A stretch of DNA of 64,000 nt from Lunularia cruciata. Taxonomy: Eukaryota > Streptophyta > Marchantiopsida > Lunulariales > Lunulariaceae. The translations under genes were made by a program, and so were the position numbers. Below, one piece after another: positions 12,600 through 25,850 of the stretch. The number at the start of each line of letters is the position of its first letter. The stretch's first letter is position 1. The stretch covers positions 52,023,001 to 52,087,000 of the forward strand of contig OX419755.1 of assembly GCA_948567375.1 (NCBI GenBank), in the 5' to 3' direction. The notes beneath the pieces were generated by a model that searched no databases, was not told the DNA's origin, and saw only the letters and a program-made list of their open reading frames with translations.

Positions 12600-14556
12600 C
12601 CCCAGGTCACGACCGTAGTGCGTTCCCGCGTTTTCGTTCCCCGGACAGGTGGAAGGTCTTCTTTCTGACAGCAACGATCTGGCCTGACGTTGCCTGCCGG
12701 CCACTGGAATGGACCTGCTCTCGCTCCCGGCCATGAAGAACGTCCTTCTCTCCTCCTCCGAAATACCTGGTGCACTAAACCTCCGTCACTGCAACTCTCT
12801 CCGTCCGCTGCTTAGAGACACGATGTGCCTCGTGTATGTTCTGCAACTTCTGATGACGTAATAATTGAAGGCGTGGAATGTACAACAGGCAAACTGGAAC
12901 GAACGAACATTAATCCATCCAACCTAGCAACGGTGAAATCAATGACGGCCGATGGGGTTTTCTCTCGAGGCGACGAGGTAGAAAGAGGTGAAACTGAGCT
13001 GTCCCGTACTCGGTGAGCGGATGAATTATTGCAGGTAGACATGAGAGTGTGCACTGTATAAAGCAACGCATGAAACCGAAGAGGAAATCCACTGGTCGGT
13101 CAGCCTGGGCCTTTAAAGTCTAGATTCTGTCGAGTTAAAAGTACAAGACTACTCCGATTACAGTGGATTTCAGGAAAGTGGTCCTAGCAGGCTGGGAAGT
13201 TTTGACTGAACGACGGTCATGCGGATACGGCATTGATGTGGTGCAGAATGAACTTCTTTTGTGTCATTTTGCGCCACCTCTTCTTCTATCCTGGCCATAC
13301 TCCCCTGCTCTCGTCATTCGTCGTCGAGGATAATCCAATATTTCGAACTCTTGTCCTGTCTTATGTCCGCTACGTTTGACGGTCGTGCTCGAGTGTAAGG
13401 AAACGAGGGACTCGGCTTTGAACAACTGAGTTGAGATGCACAATCCTTCTATTCGTGTACTGTAGATTTTAACCTGTCAACTTCTCTTAGCTCTGTGAGC
13501 TAATCCTGATAGGACAACTCATCTTCGAGAACCGAGTTGAGTTTCTAAATCTTCTGAAGACATACAGTAGATTTTAAAATCTGTTTAGCTCTCTCATCTC
13601 GTTGTACTCCTGAGAGGGGCGGCTCATAGGTAGACCGGTCTTTACATGTACCTTCTCAGGACTGCTCAAACTGCAACGTTGCAGAAATCAGGTGTTGCAT
13701 TGGTAAGATGCCCACAGAGACCTTTTTCCATCTTGGTACATCATAGCAATCTTGGTACATCATAGCAAAGAATAGAACAGACTTCGGTGTCATGTGTACA
13801 CTTGTTAAGGTGTGCCATCAAGCATAGCCAGAAGGGGTTGCAGAAGTGTGGATAAGACCTTCAACCGTTACAAAAAGCCAGTGCAACATACATATTATGT
13901 CAAAGTGAAAAGCAGCTTGAGTGGTTTGATAGTTGACATCAAATAGATAGAATCGATGGTAGACCTGTCTTTATTGTTAAGATGTAAACGCAATTCCAGC
14001 TAAAGATAGTTAGATACCTCTCTGATGTTTGTGGAAACATCTAAAGTAAGTCCTGTACAGATCCAAGGAATGTTTACCACCGCCCTGACTGCTTGTACAA
14101 GAGCTCTGTTCGGAACGTCCCTTATCCAAACATTCCAGTTCTCCATGAAGAAATATCTAGGAAGTTCAGATATGTTCATTACATAGACGCTCCCCCTCAG
14201 TAGTTGAATTTCTCCTTTGAACTGCAGAGACCATTACGCTTTGGGATCTTGATTACTGATTTCCACTATTGGAATTTGCGTCAGCTTTCACTACAACGAC
14301 CTGGACCAGGTGTAAATTGAATGAGCAATGATGCCAAGTCAGGTATATGAAACTTATGTATGTAAATTCTGCTGGCGCAATGCTTTGTGTCAGAGCTTCA
14401 TTTTAGGAACTCTCCTTGGTCGCCATCATTTGAACCTGATTCCGAAATTCCTCATCCTACGATCCATGGCCGAACCATCTCGTGGTCAACAACTGAAAAT
14501 AGACTTCTTCAAAGAAGTTGATGGGAACAATTCCAGCAATTCATAATTATCAACAT
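12600..14556. other. Intergenic region upstream of E2F and downstream of TPK
   Basis: No gene recognised. It holds one exact tandem duplication (13,731-13,768) and short open frames without domain or codon signature. A plus-strand gene divergent from E2F could start here, but I see no exon. Confidence 0.5.
13731..13768. repeat. 19-bp exact tandem duplication
   Basis: The unit tcttggtacatcatagcaa occurs at 13,731-13,749 and again at 13,750-13,768 with no difference, so the duplication is recent. Confidence 0.9.
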
Positions 14557-17004
14557 TTAAGTTTGAGGGACATCCTCAGATTGCCGGATAGAGACCGTCC
14601 AGATGAGAGGAGTATCTGAGACCACTGTCACCACATCATCATCTAAAATGTTTGACGTGCTGATCATCGCTCCAAAAGCCATCCCAGTTGCATCTGAAAG
14701 GGAAACAGAGCAAAACAGTTTACAAAATAAGAACCACTGCACCGTTATTGTGATTCTTTCTACATCAAGAGGGCAATCCCCCAAGAAGCTGAAAATGTGA
14801 TCCTTCCCCTGGAAAAATTCCTGCTTGTTCTATGCATTTGCAAAGAGTACTCACTTAAGTTCCAACGGAGCCCGGTGGTGGTAGTGCTCTCAGACGTTGT
14901 ACAGAACGGTATTAACCCACAGTGTGGACCTTCCACAGCAGAATTAATCTGGATCTCATGAGAAAAGCCTTTAGGAAGAAGGTACAACAAGCTCTCATCG
15001 CTGAGAAGGACTATTCGGAGCTTAGGATACTTATAAAGTACATTAATGTGTGCAACCACGTGGTCAAATCTCCCCCCAAGAGCTCCCACAACGACGACCT
15101 TCAAGAGACGAGTGTTCCAATGGATTAGAAATAACATGCCACTAAGTTCCAAGCTATAAAATGGACTTCGCTTGTATCCATACAAATTTGGCATGTACGG
15201 CAAGTATGATGTGCAGAAATGCATAAGAAAGCAATCATCTCACCTTGAAATCTGATAGACCTAGATTGGAATTTCTGCAGTGAGCAATACATTTCTGGAA
15301 ATCCGTTGTATCTTGATCATGCGACTCATCGATGACGGTTGTACCCTGTAACAGCAAAAGCAGTACAAAGTATGTCGAGCGAAGAACTACTATGCAGGAC
15401 ACGAACGCTTAAAACAAGGGCCAAAACACAGAGTCATCTTGGTTCTGAAGTGGTAACTTGAAGAGGAGTATACCACCGTATGAGCAAGGACCTGCGTAGA
15501 CAGTGATCCAAATAAGAGTTTCCCAGATTGGACCTAAACCTGTCTAAACCTTTCAATCCGATACTTAACACCCCTGATACAAGGAGCAAAGTGGAGTATC
15601 ATGAAGAGGAAGAGTGTACAAGTAAACCTCTCTCGTTCAGAACAAGGGACATTTAGGTGGGAACCTTATTTCAGACCCTTGGGATATACTAAAAGATGTC
15701 TATTTTGATCAATTGTTCTCATGAATATACGGATAGATAACTCCCGTGAAAACCGTGCAGCAATGAGGACTGTGATAGTCCGCATTTCTGCGCTGAACTT
15801 TCTTGACCCATTCAGGCTGTGACCTTCAGGCATTTAAATACAGACTAAGCTAGTAGACAGAGAAACCATTCAAAGTATAGGCCGACAACCAACTACAGAG
15901 ACCTGACGATGGAGGTACAAGCCCACTCACAGGAACCCCACAGAACCGAGGGTGGTTTGCGGTTGAAGCATTAAAGTCAGCAGAACACACAATGGAACTA
16001 TTCTTATAAATTGATTGCAACAAGTTCTGGACTTGTTGCAATTCCATCGTGCACACGTCTCAAAATCCATTAGGTACCTGACAAACGGTATAAGACACAT
16101 TTTGGAGGAGGACCCAAAAGCTGGGGAGAAAAGAAGAAGAAAAAAAAAAAAAAAACAGCGATCAGGGAATGAAGAGAAAGAAGAGATGATGTATCCTTTA
16201 ATAATCCACGCTGGCTATTGCAGACGGATCGCTGAAAAGAAGAATCGAGCGACCAAGTCCACGAAAAGTGGGAAGAGAGGGCCGAACCCACCAGATTCGC
16301 ATAAAACTCCCGAACATCTGGTCGAATAGAGTCCAAATCTCCTTTTATCACATCAGGTTTGTACCTGTCAATAAGAATGGCAATCACACACCGAGAAAAT
16401 TTGATATCGTTAAATTTCGGTCCTATTTGCAGAGACTATTTGCAGAGCTTGTACGATTTTGGCAGTTTGCCGCCGGAATTAAAGGACGATGAAAATTGAA
16501 TCGCACACCTTCGTCGTACGGTATCCGCGTCTTCTTCAGGTAAATATGTTGGTAACTCGTCGTAGATACGGTTGGCTCCCCCGTCGGCACATATACGCAA
16601 CCGCGCTGTTTAAGATTTCGATAGAAATCCCCAGTACAACTTTAGATATTGGCCAATTTAAACTAACTCGACTATCTTGGTTCAATCTACGCAAAATTGT
16701 AACTTTCAATAGAAACTGTCAAATAAAGTATGCTACTGACAGGCAAGATTGTTCCCTAGCACTGCAAGTTTGTAGCATACAATTGCGGTACGAGTGAATT
16801 CCATCCAGGTGAGCTATTCCTGTACTACCTTTCCGGACCAAGAAATCAAGCAGTAAACATTTTACCTTGGTTCCAGAGTGTAGGAATGAACTTAGGTACA
16901 CTGTAGTTTAGAACGACCAGTACAAAATCCTTATCTCGGTCATCCGTGATGACAAGGTCGGAAGAGAGTGAGAAACTAGTCCTGTGCAGCATCTTTTCGC
17001 CCAT
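14557..17004 (-). CDS. TPK1: Thiamine pyrophosphokinase, 6 exons, complete
   Basis: Minus-strand exons 17004-16866, 16605-16509, 16364-16292, 15345-15244, 15098-14855 and 14693-14557 join in frame with GT..AG borders to give 792 nt, 263 aa, matching the family length. The enzyme transfers pyrophosphate from ATP to thiamine to make thiamine diphosphate, normally in the cytosol. Catalytic-domain motifs: CADGGAN (about residues 52-58), YKPDVIKGDLDSIRP (80-94) with the metal-binding GDLDS, and ESHDQDTTDF (110-119). The C-terminal thiamine-binding half shows GALGGRFDH, INVLYKYP, EGPHCGLIPF, TSNIL and TVVSDTPLIWTVSI. The start is the first ATG of exon 1 (17,004-17,002), which gives MGEKMLHR; it is in frame with FVLVVLNYSVPKF, the usual first strand. 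The third intron contains an A-run. No targeting signal is obvious. Confidence 0.95.
16132..16157. repeat. A-rich microsatellite in TPK intron 3
   Basis: A gaagaagaaaa run passes into about 18 uninterrupted A residues near 16,138-16,155. On the gene strand this is a long T tract inside the 946-nt third intron. Homopolymer length is prone to sequencing error. Confidence 0.8.
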
Positions 17005-19059
17005 CTCGTCCCTTATTTTTCCTGCTGCTTCTCTTTCACTGTGCAAAGCGAAGGAAGTGCCTGCTGAGAAGAGTAGGCGTGTCGGATTCCATGAAATCTG
17101 AGCAATATATGGTTTGTGCTCCTGACTTCTTCCAGCCGCGAACGAACGACGGGGTTTCCAGGAATTCGCCTTTCTCCATAAACTGATCTGAGTAGCACGA
17201 AAGGTCATTAATCAGCTGATCAAACTGAGCTCGGAACGGTGGAACCTCTATTCAATCAGGTTCCTCAACTCCTGGTGTCCGCGTGAAATAGGTGGGCTTA
17301 ATACCTCCTTCATTCATTGGTGGTCAATGTCAGAAAGCAACACATAAGAGTCCAGTGACAGTGGGTACCGCCAGATAAGTGTAAGAAAAAGTCAATAACT
17401 TCAGCCATGTTCCTCTCTCCATTTCAACAAAGAAAAGCGGGATCTTTACTAGAATTAACCCTAATTTTCTGGACTAGTATCACCAGAAAGGCCTGGCAAT
17501 CATCACTGACGTTCATGTCAATAAGAAGTGACGCGTAATAAACCGCCACGCCAGCGAACTTGTTGGCCCACAACGAAATGTTTTCGCGTCTGTGATGAGA
17601 TCTTTCTCTCGAGCTACACGCGATTGAGGAGAAAATACATCAGAATTGACGTGATCAATTAATGTGTCATCACCACATATCTACAGGAATTCAGGATAGA
17701 TACGACTCTTCACAGTACCTGAAGCAGCAGCGCACAGACTGCATTGAGACTACCATAATGATGATGACAACAAACCGCTACAGAGGAGATCGATATTCAA
17801 ATGATTTCTTCTCCTCAAAGTCAAATTCATACATCCACGGACAAACGTTGCTCTCCGAGCATGAATTTCTCCACTACTAGAACAGGAAACTCATCCAATC
17901 TTCAGTAGGTCTCCAAAATTCGCCACCCTTCGCGCAAATTGCCTGCGCCATGCCCCGAATTTGCCCCGGCCCAGATTGTTCGGATCCGCATGAGTTCTTC
18001 ATGAGCTTGAAGAAAGAACCAACAAGTCATTCTATTTTGAGTTGTTCGTGTCATGCGAAGTTTTGCTATGTTAAATGACGGACGGACGACACGAATTCCC
18101 CTCTATCCCTCAGTCGATTCGAAGGGAGAAAGGCATGTAAGTGGTCTGTCTCCTTCACCGACGTCACTGGTGGCAACCGTTCCTGAAGCTCTTCTCTTTT
18201 CTGCATCCACATCGAATGACTGGATTGCCCTCAAAGCTCACTGGACTACGTCCAATCCTGGTTGGTCCAATACTGTTCGTGTCACTCCTCTACGAAACAC
18301 GCTTGAGCCCCAAAATAGGCCTATTGCTACAGAGAGAGGAGTCGTGAAATTTCTTACATACATTTAATCCTGACCTTACACATCTTTCTTTAGTTGTTGA
18401 GTGATGCGGTTGAAAGATTAGATCCAGTCATTACGCAGCTATAGGATGCACTACACTCTGTTTTCCGAAATGCGCAGGTCTTGGTTTAATCGAGGACCTG
18501 ATACAGTGGTTACGGAACAGGCGAAGGCCATCTTGTAGCAGCAGGATCTTCAGAGGATAAGTCACCAACTGTTCGGAATTACAAAGGATTTTCATTTGTT
18601 CGTGACGCAATGGAAAAATAATTGAATTCGGACGAAATAATTTGCAATCATGAAGTTGAACGGTGAAAACTAACTAACGCAGACTGACGGGCGTACTTCT
18701 CCAAAGATACAGGAACCTCAGCGCTTAGAATAGTTCTTTTGTCAATGAATACTCAACACACAGTAAGATTCGAGATTCTGTACATCAAGTCTGATTATAG
18801 GAATGGAGGATACTTAACAGCTGTGGCCTTAATGCTTGGAGTGCTTGGAGTGCTTGGAGTGAACTCTTCAGTAGTAAGAGAGGGTAGGGAGAACTTTCAG
18901 CAAATTGAAACGTGGTCATTCGTACAGTGATGCGACGAAATCGAAGGATAGGGATAGCAATCTGTAGCAGTTCCTTGCCATGTTGTATCGCTGGGTAGTC
19001 AAGTCTCTCCTATAACACATTTCGTATTTCAGGGTCTCAATCACATTGTCCTCCAGAGA
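17005..19059. other. TPK upstream region and intergenic DNA, no gene recognised
   Basis: Open frames here (for example 18,053-18,367 +, 104 codons) have no recognisable motif. A triple exact 9-mer repeat (tgcttggag, 18,833-18,859) is the only internal structure noted. The TPK promoter must lie just above 17,004, but no box is convincing. Confidence 0.5.
18833..18859. repeat. Three exact tandem copies of a 9-mer
   Basis: The unit tgcttggag is repeated three times without change at 18,833, 18,842 and 18,851. Confidence 0.9.
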
Positions 19060-20598
<1,539 letters not shown>

Positions 20599-22950
20599 TC
20601 TGTTCTCTAACAGGTTCTCCATTTTCGACATTTGGAGTAGTGTATATTGGAGTTGGTTTGATGTTGAGGAACTAGTCTTAGTGACTTCCTGAACACTAAA
20701 ATTTTGCTTTTTAGTTAATGGTTATGCTTGCTGCGGTCTCTGCAGTCAATTTCACCACACCCTGTGTGAACTCACAGGAAGAGCTTGTGGTTAATGGTTC
20801 CAAAGGATATAATGAATATTCCTTGAATGCCTCTCGTTAAGTGCGGATATCTGGAATTACAAGGCAGTGAATGTCAATTTTTCTTGCTCTGTTTTATGAA
20901 GGAAGAGATTCAAATGAATGAAATCTTCCTCTTCTACATTTCTGGGCTTAGCCCCGTGTTTCCCCTTGGGTTCTTCTTGTGAGGCTTTGATGGGGTCTTC
21001 ACATCTTTTGCTATCCTATGTGCGCGCCTTTCTCTTTTCTTTTCCGCTTCCTGTTAGCAAGTTTGAGGTTGGTACATTACATTTCAGTCTTCTGGAAGAC
21101 GACCAATTTTTTTCGAGTTAGAGAGAGTAGCCTATTTCAACCTTGCTCAAGTGTGTGACGGCTTGGAGAGTATCTTCCTTTTAAAAGCTCAAACTTTCTT
21201 ATTGCTGTGAGAGCACCTTCTTGCTCACTACGGCAGGCTCTGTAGAAGTTCGAAAAACTTCATACAAGACCTATCAATTCTAGGTAATTTCTCTCTTTGC
21301 TTCAAGACAATATCTTCGTTGAAACTGAAATGTATTGATACTTCATCATCTCGATCCTTCGGTTAATTTGGTCGAGTGGGTTATAGGATCTCATTCTTTG
21401 CTATGTGTTTAAAAGCAAATTTGCCATAAAAGGTGGATGGAAATTTCACATGAGATGAGATATGTTCCAAGTCTATAAATTCTTATACCAATCATGCTGT
21501 AAAGCAAACAATTATCTCACTCAAACACATCTTATGGTAATTAGTGTGTGAAAAGTAGTTAAGACTTAGTCTTGCCATACTATGCTTTACAAATTTATCA
21601 TCAGATTCTATGGTGTTATTGAGCTTCGTCATTGAGTGACTCATCCCTTAGTACCTCTTATTCATTTGAGGGTGGATAGATGTTTCTGTAATGCAACTTG
21701 GCGACAGTGGTTACCTGGTGACCATGGCTCTTTTCTTTCTTGACTTGATGATTCAGAGTGAGGTGGCCATATCGATGTGAATCGTGTCTAACCGCAACTT
21801 GATATTATCCGTAGTCCGATATGGTTCAATAGGAGTTGTTCATATGGATGCAAGGTGATTTCGTCTCATGATACAACTTGCTATGATCTTTCTCTGATCG
21901 GATGTTTTCTCAGACGTTAGGATAACTTTGTCACTGACAGCTCGATTACCATCTGCATCAAGAAAACTGTAAAGTTTCCAAAACTGTGGACATGTTTCAG
22001 TTATATGTGCGTTACATATCAATAAGAGGTTATATGGTGCTATGGTGGTTGACAAGGACTGTCAACTACCAGTGAGAATGATAATTTTAGGCGGTTTTAG
22101 ATTGGTGGTTCATATCGATGTTGGTTAATTTCGACTTCGGTTTAGATGCAACTTGATCTATGATGTTCATCTAATCCAATCCTTATCTCTTACAACTCAG
22201 AGATAAGGATTGGATGACCCGATTCCAACGATATAAGAACTGAGAACCATGGTGAGTGTGGTTCAATCTTGGGTGATCGTGCTTTAGATATTATCTTTTA
22301 CAGAGTGCATGGTGCTCGGGTGGTTGGAGGACTGTGATTCCATTCCGTCTGTGCATGTTTTGGGCAGTTCATAGTTCATGTTTCAAATTGCGTCCTGAGT
22401 GATGTATTGCTTCAGTGCACTCACTTCGGCTCGGTATTACCCATATCTAAGCGGCACATGGGCCGATTATATTAGTTGCTACTCTTGATACTGTGGTTAC
22501 TCTAGAACATCCCATTTGAGATTCCATCAATTGGCAGTTCGGCAAGGCTTACTGTCAGGTTCCACCTGTCGACTGCTGCGAGTCTGCCTACGTGTTGCGA
22601 AAGGAAGGTGCCTCGTGACTCTATGTTATTTCCATCCCGACAGTTGGACCTTTACTGATTACAAGGCAATGTCTTTTTAGCATCCGAAAGTTGCTCAACG
22701 CAGATGTTCTAAACAGGACTGCGTCACAGGGGACTCTACAAAATTTGGTCAAGACTACGATCAGTCGGAGCCTGTATTGATGTAATGCTGCGCAATTGCT
22801 TCTGAGAGCGAGATAAGCTCGACAGTTAGTCCATTTGAATATTAAACATTCAAGTTGCAGGATAACGGATCCACCCTTTTCGAGCATCTGCAGCTTACGA
22901 GAACAGGGCTATCGGAGTTCAATCTTGCCAGAATAGTAGATATAAACAAT
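20599..22950. other. Non-coding stretch with diverged repeats, no gene recognised
   Basis: This region is T-rich. Segments around 21,763, 21,836 and 22,101 share the pattern catat(c/g)gatg...gatttcg...caacttg.tatgatc, suggesting three old, diverged copies of a unit of roughly 80-100 bp. A perfect 17-bp hairpin lies at 22,174-22,215. Open frames have no motif. Confidence 0.45.
22174..22215. repeat. 17-bp perfect inverted repeat (hairpin)
   Basis: The arms at 22,174-22,190 (atccaatccttatctct) and 22,199-22,215 are exact reverse complements with an 8-nt loop. There is no T-tract after it and no adjacent gene, so it is not a terminator. Confidence 0.9.
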
Positions 22951-22987
22951 CTACCTCGTGACGAGGGAAGCTGAAACCGACGACAAA

Positions 22988-23245
22988 ATGCAGGCAGATC
23001 CGCTGACAGTGGCGATGGTAAGCAAACGCGATCCTGTAGCGGATGGCGAAGTCCATGAATTAAGCCAGGAAACGCCAGCAGCCAAGCCAGAACAGGGGAG
23101 CAAAGGAACTGACAGCAACATAAGCGCAGAATTGAAGCACCAAGCTGAGGATGCCAGTGAGAAGCCTGTGCCGAGGGCAGATGACGCTAGTGACATTTTA
23201 CTAGTTAGGCGCACGGTTTTAGCTACGGACTGCCCTCTTGAATGA
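22988..23245 (+). CDS. Possible short hypothetical ORF or exon
   Basis: From the ATG at 22,988 an open frame of 85 codons ends with TGA at 23,243-23,245. The product is hydrophilic and rich in Ala, Glu, Asp, Lys and Ser, with no predicted membrane segment or known motif. Codon choice looks more coding-like than other frames nearby. The sequence atg|gtaagc early in the frame (about 23,018) could instead be a splice donor, making this the 5' end of a spliced gene. I do not recognise it; it may be chance. Confidence 0.25.
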   Translation: MQADPLTVAMVSKRDPVADGEVHELSQETPAAKPEQGSKGTDSNISAELKHQAEDASEKPVPRADDASDILLVRRTVLATDCPLE

Positions 23246-24990
23246 AGCTCACGCTTCCACTCTGCGGGCCCCAGGTTTCCTCAGTTTTTGTTTTAAATCC
23301 ATACATCCTTTCTTTAAATGTGCATTATCATGCCCCCCGATTCTCATACTCTAAACTCCTCTCTCTATGTGCATTTAAACTGTCAATTGCCTGACAATTT
23401 ACCCCTTTGCTTTCAGTTTTAGGAGCTCACGTTTTATGTTCATTGTGGAATGTGCTGGTTTCAAAATTGACCAATATCGGACGTCGTGATTTGAGGGAGA
23501 AACTGAAATGGCACTACCGCACAGATCGTGACAGCAACTTAGAAGAGTTGTTCGCCCCATACAAGATAGAGCCTGGAAATGGGTAGGAGGATGTGCGAAT
23601 GACAAAAAGAACATTGTACAGCAGACCTACTCCTGACGAAATCTTATGAATGCTTCCCCTTACAGACTCTGTCAAATTTACTCGTGAACTTGATTGAAGC
23701 GTCATGCGAGGGACATTTGAGTCATGATCAAAGTTTATCTATCTGTACCGGGAGATCGGCATACTCCTTGCTTCGAACTTTACTTCTAAGTTTCCTTGCT
23801 TATCATATGGTATCATATGAAACTCAAAAGCGATGCGCATGTCTAGACGCAACGATGCTACTGCCCAGTTACATGTCCTCGCATGTAGCCTTTAGCTTCC
23901 ATGTTCTTTTGATTTCGGCTATGCTACTACTATCAATGCAATCGTAGTAGGAGTCCATATCCATATTAATTTATCTGAAGATGACTGTACATTCACGCAA
24001 CCAGGTGCCTAGTAAATTATCAAAGATCTACTGGTATTTATAGTTTCAACCATATGTTGTGTAAAGATTCATTTGGTTTGAGATTTCTGACATAGTAGAG
24101 GATATTATAACCTCTCTACAAAGTCATTGATATCCAGATTTGGACTTATGAGCTACTTATTTTGGGTCTTTGAGTTGAAGGATCTAAAATGTAATAAAAA
24201 GTTCTTCCCCGAGTAGAGTTCTTGGAAATTATGAGGTCGCAAAATGTGTTAAGAGATAATGAGTGTTGGAGAATGGGTTAAGAGATGGACAGGGGAATTT
24301 ATTATTCTCCTTATTTTCAGTCTCAACATCCATACAATAACTAGTCAGGGGTTTGAACTTTGCCCATTAGATATAGATAAGGGACACACAAAGTGTTAGT
24401 AAACGTTTCTATATATCATGGATAGATAAGTTTTTGGTAAAATTTTCGATTCTCGTCTACGGCACAGAATGGGATCTGAGAATCCACAGTTTGACTCGAT
24501 TAGTTCATTACAAATATAGTCATGGTTGTCCACCATTTCATAAGTCAATCTCTTACTATAGCAACAAGGTCTAGGTTGCAATTAGGTTTAGATAACATTA
24601 ATGAACTTTTGGTACTTTATTTAAAATTCCACGTATAGAAATAAAAGGTCATATAAGAATATCTATTTTCATTTGCCAAGATAAAGCACCTTTTGGATTT
24701 TTTGTGTTTTGCATAGTATTAATGTGGTCAAATTAGAAGAATAATATAAGTTAATTTAGCAACAAAAATCAAAAATCACAAGGATATGATTTTTATAAAT
24801 TTCATAACTTTGTTAAAATGTAGAAAACATAATAAAATAAATAAAGTTGATGTGAATATGATTGTAAATTCAACCCATTGAAATCTAGGAATAAACACAT
24901 GATTGGAGAACTAATAGAGGATTTCATCAGCATAAATCATTATAAAATTTAAACATTAAAAAAACCCATATTAAATGAAGAATCATTACT
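23246..24990. other. Transition from genic to AT-rich repetitive DNA
   Basis: No gene seen. Base composition drops to clearly AT-rich from about 24,100 onward, and everything beyond it to the window end is retroelement-derived. The change takes place within a few hundred bases. Confidence 0.5.
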
Positions 24991-25232
24991 AAATTAAGTA
25001 TAGATCTTGTCTAGGAAAGATCTTATCTTATATAATCCATAATTTCAGGAATACTTCGGTCCAAAATTAAGTGTATATCTTTTCTAGTAAAGATACTATC
25101 TTACATGGCACAAAGAAGAGTTCATTATGAAATTAAATATAGGTATTGTATAATAAGATCTTATCTCCAACTAACACAAAGATAACCTGTCCAAACTAAC
25201 AAATGCTAATGTTTTTAGCATATTCCACAATG
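24600..25232 (-). repeat. Probable 3' LTR of a Ty1/copia remnant (far edge unresolved)
   Basis: On the minus strand the purine tract aaggtggagat (25,243-25,233), a typical copia polypurine tract, is directly followed by a TGTGGAATATGC-like LTR start. Inside the LTR, three imperfect repeats of roughly 60-75 bp (aaattaagtatagatctt..., aaattaagtgtatatctt..., aaattaaatataggtatt...) lie at about 24,990-25,165. The distal LTR edge was not found. Confidence 0.5.
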
Positions 25233-25850
25233 ATCTCCACCTTGAATAAGGTTTTAACATAATAAGTCAAAAACTTACTATAATGCAAATATAAATTTTT
25301 ACAAATTATAAGATTTAACCTTGATATTAATAAAATCTAGAAATGTAACAAGCTTCAAAAAAGTAAAACCTTGGTGATCATATCTGTCATGTTGTCCGTC
25401 AAACTTGCCTTTTCAAGATATATTCTCTCTACTTAACTTCATTTGAAATGAAACAGTAATGCACATCAATGTGCTTGGTTTTAACATGAATCCAATATTC
25501 TTTGCCAATTATTATATATTTTGATTTTATTAAGTTAAGAATATCTTGGAAAAGATCCAATCCTCTAACCAATTTTGTAACCAATATAACTCTTGGGTTA
25601 CTTTGTAAGAGTCTATTTATTCAACCAATAAAGTTAACAATGTAACACAAGATTGAGTTGCTTACTTCCATCTTATATATCTTCCACTCCATATTAAGAC
25701 ACAACAAAGGTTGTCTTCTTATCCATGTTAAGGCACAACGAATGATAGACTTCTCATTGTTTAAATCAAAAGCATAATCTAAATCCACCTATCTTCTAAA
25801 TCTAATACAATATGGAGTTAGACTTAAATGAAAAAAAATCTCATTATTTA
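25233..25850 (-). pseudogene. Ty1/copia polyprotein remnant, RNase H end
   Basis: The minus strand, read across frameshifts, shows the C-terminal half of a copia RNase H domain. DYAFDLNN near 25,785-25,760 corresponds to the DSDYAGDxxxRRSTTG block. HVKTKHIDVHYCFI (25,488-25,447) is the copia-type KHIDVRYHFI signature. LTDNMTDMITKVLL (about 25,405-25,362) is the usual polyprotein end, followed by a stop and the polypurine tract. Everything upstream is too decayed to assign, and many stops interrupt the frame. It is a dead Ty1/copia copy on the minus strand. Confidence 0.7.

Noticed and set aside
18053-18367. 104-codon plus-strand ORF upstream of the V-ATPase copy
   Set aside because: Two overlapping frames are open over the same bases and neither shows a known motif.
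22174-22215. Bacterial-type rho-independent terminator
   Set aside because: No T-tract, no upstream gene, and the context is a plant nuclear genome.
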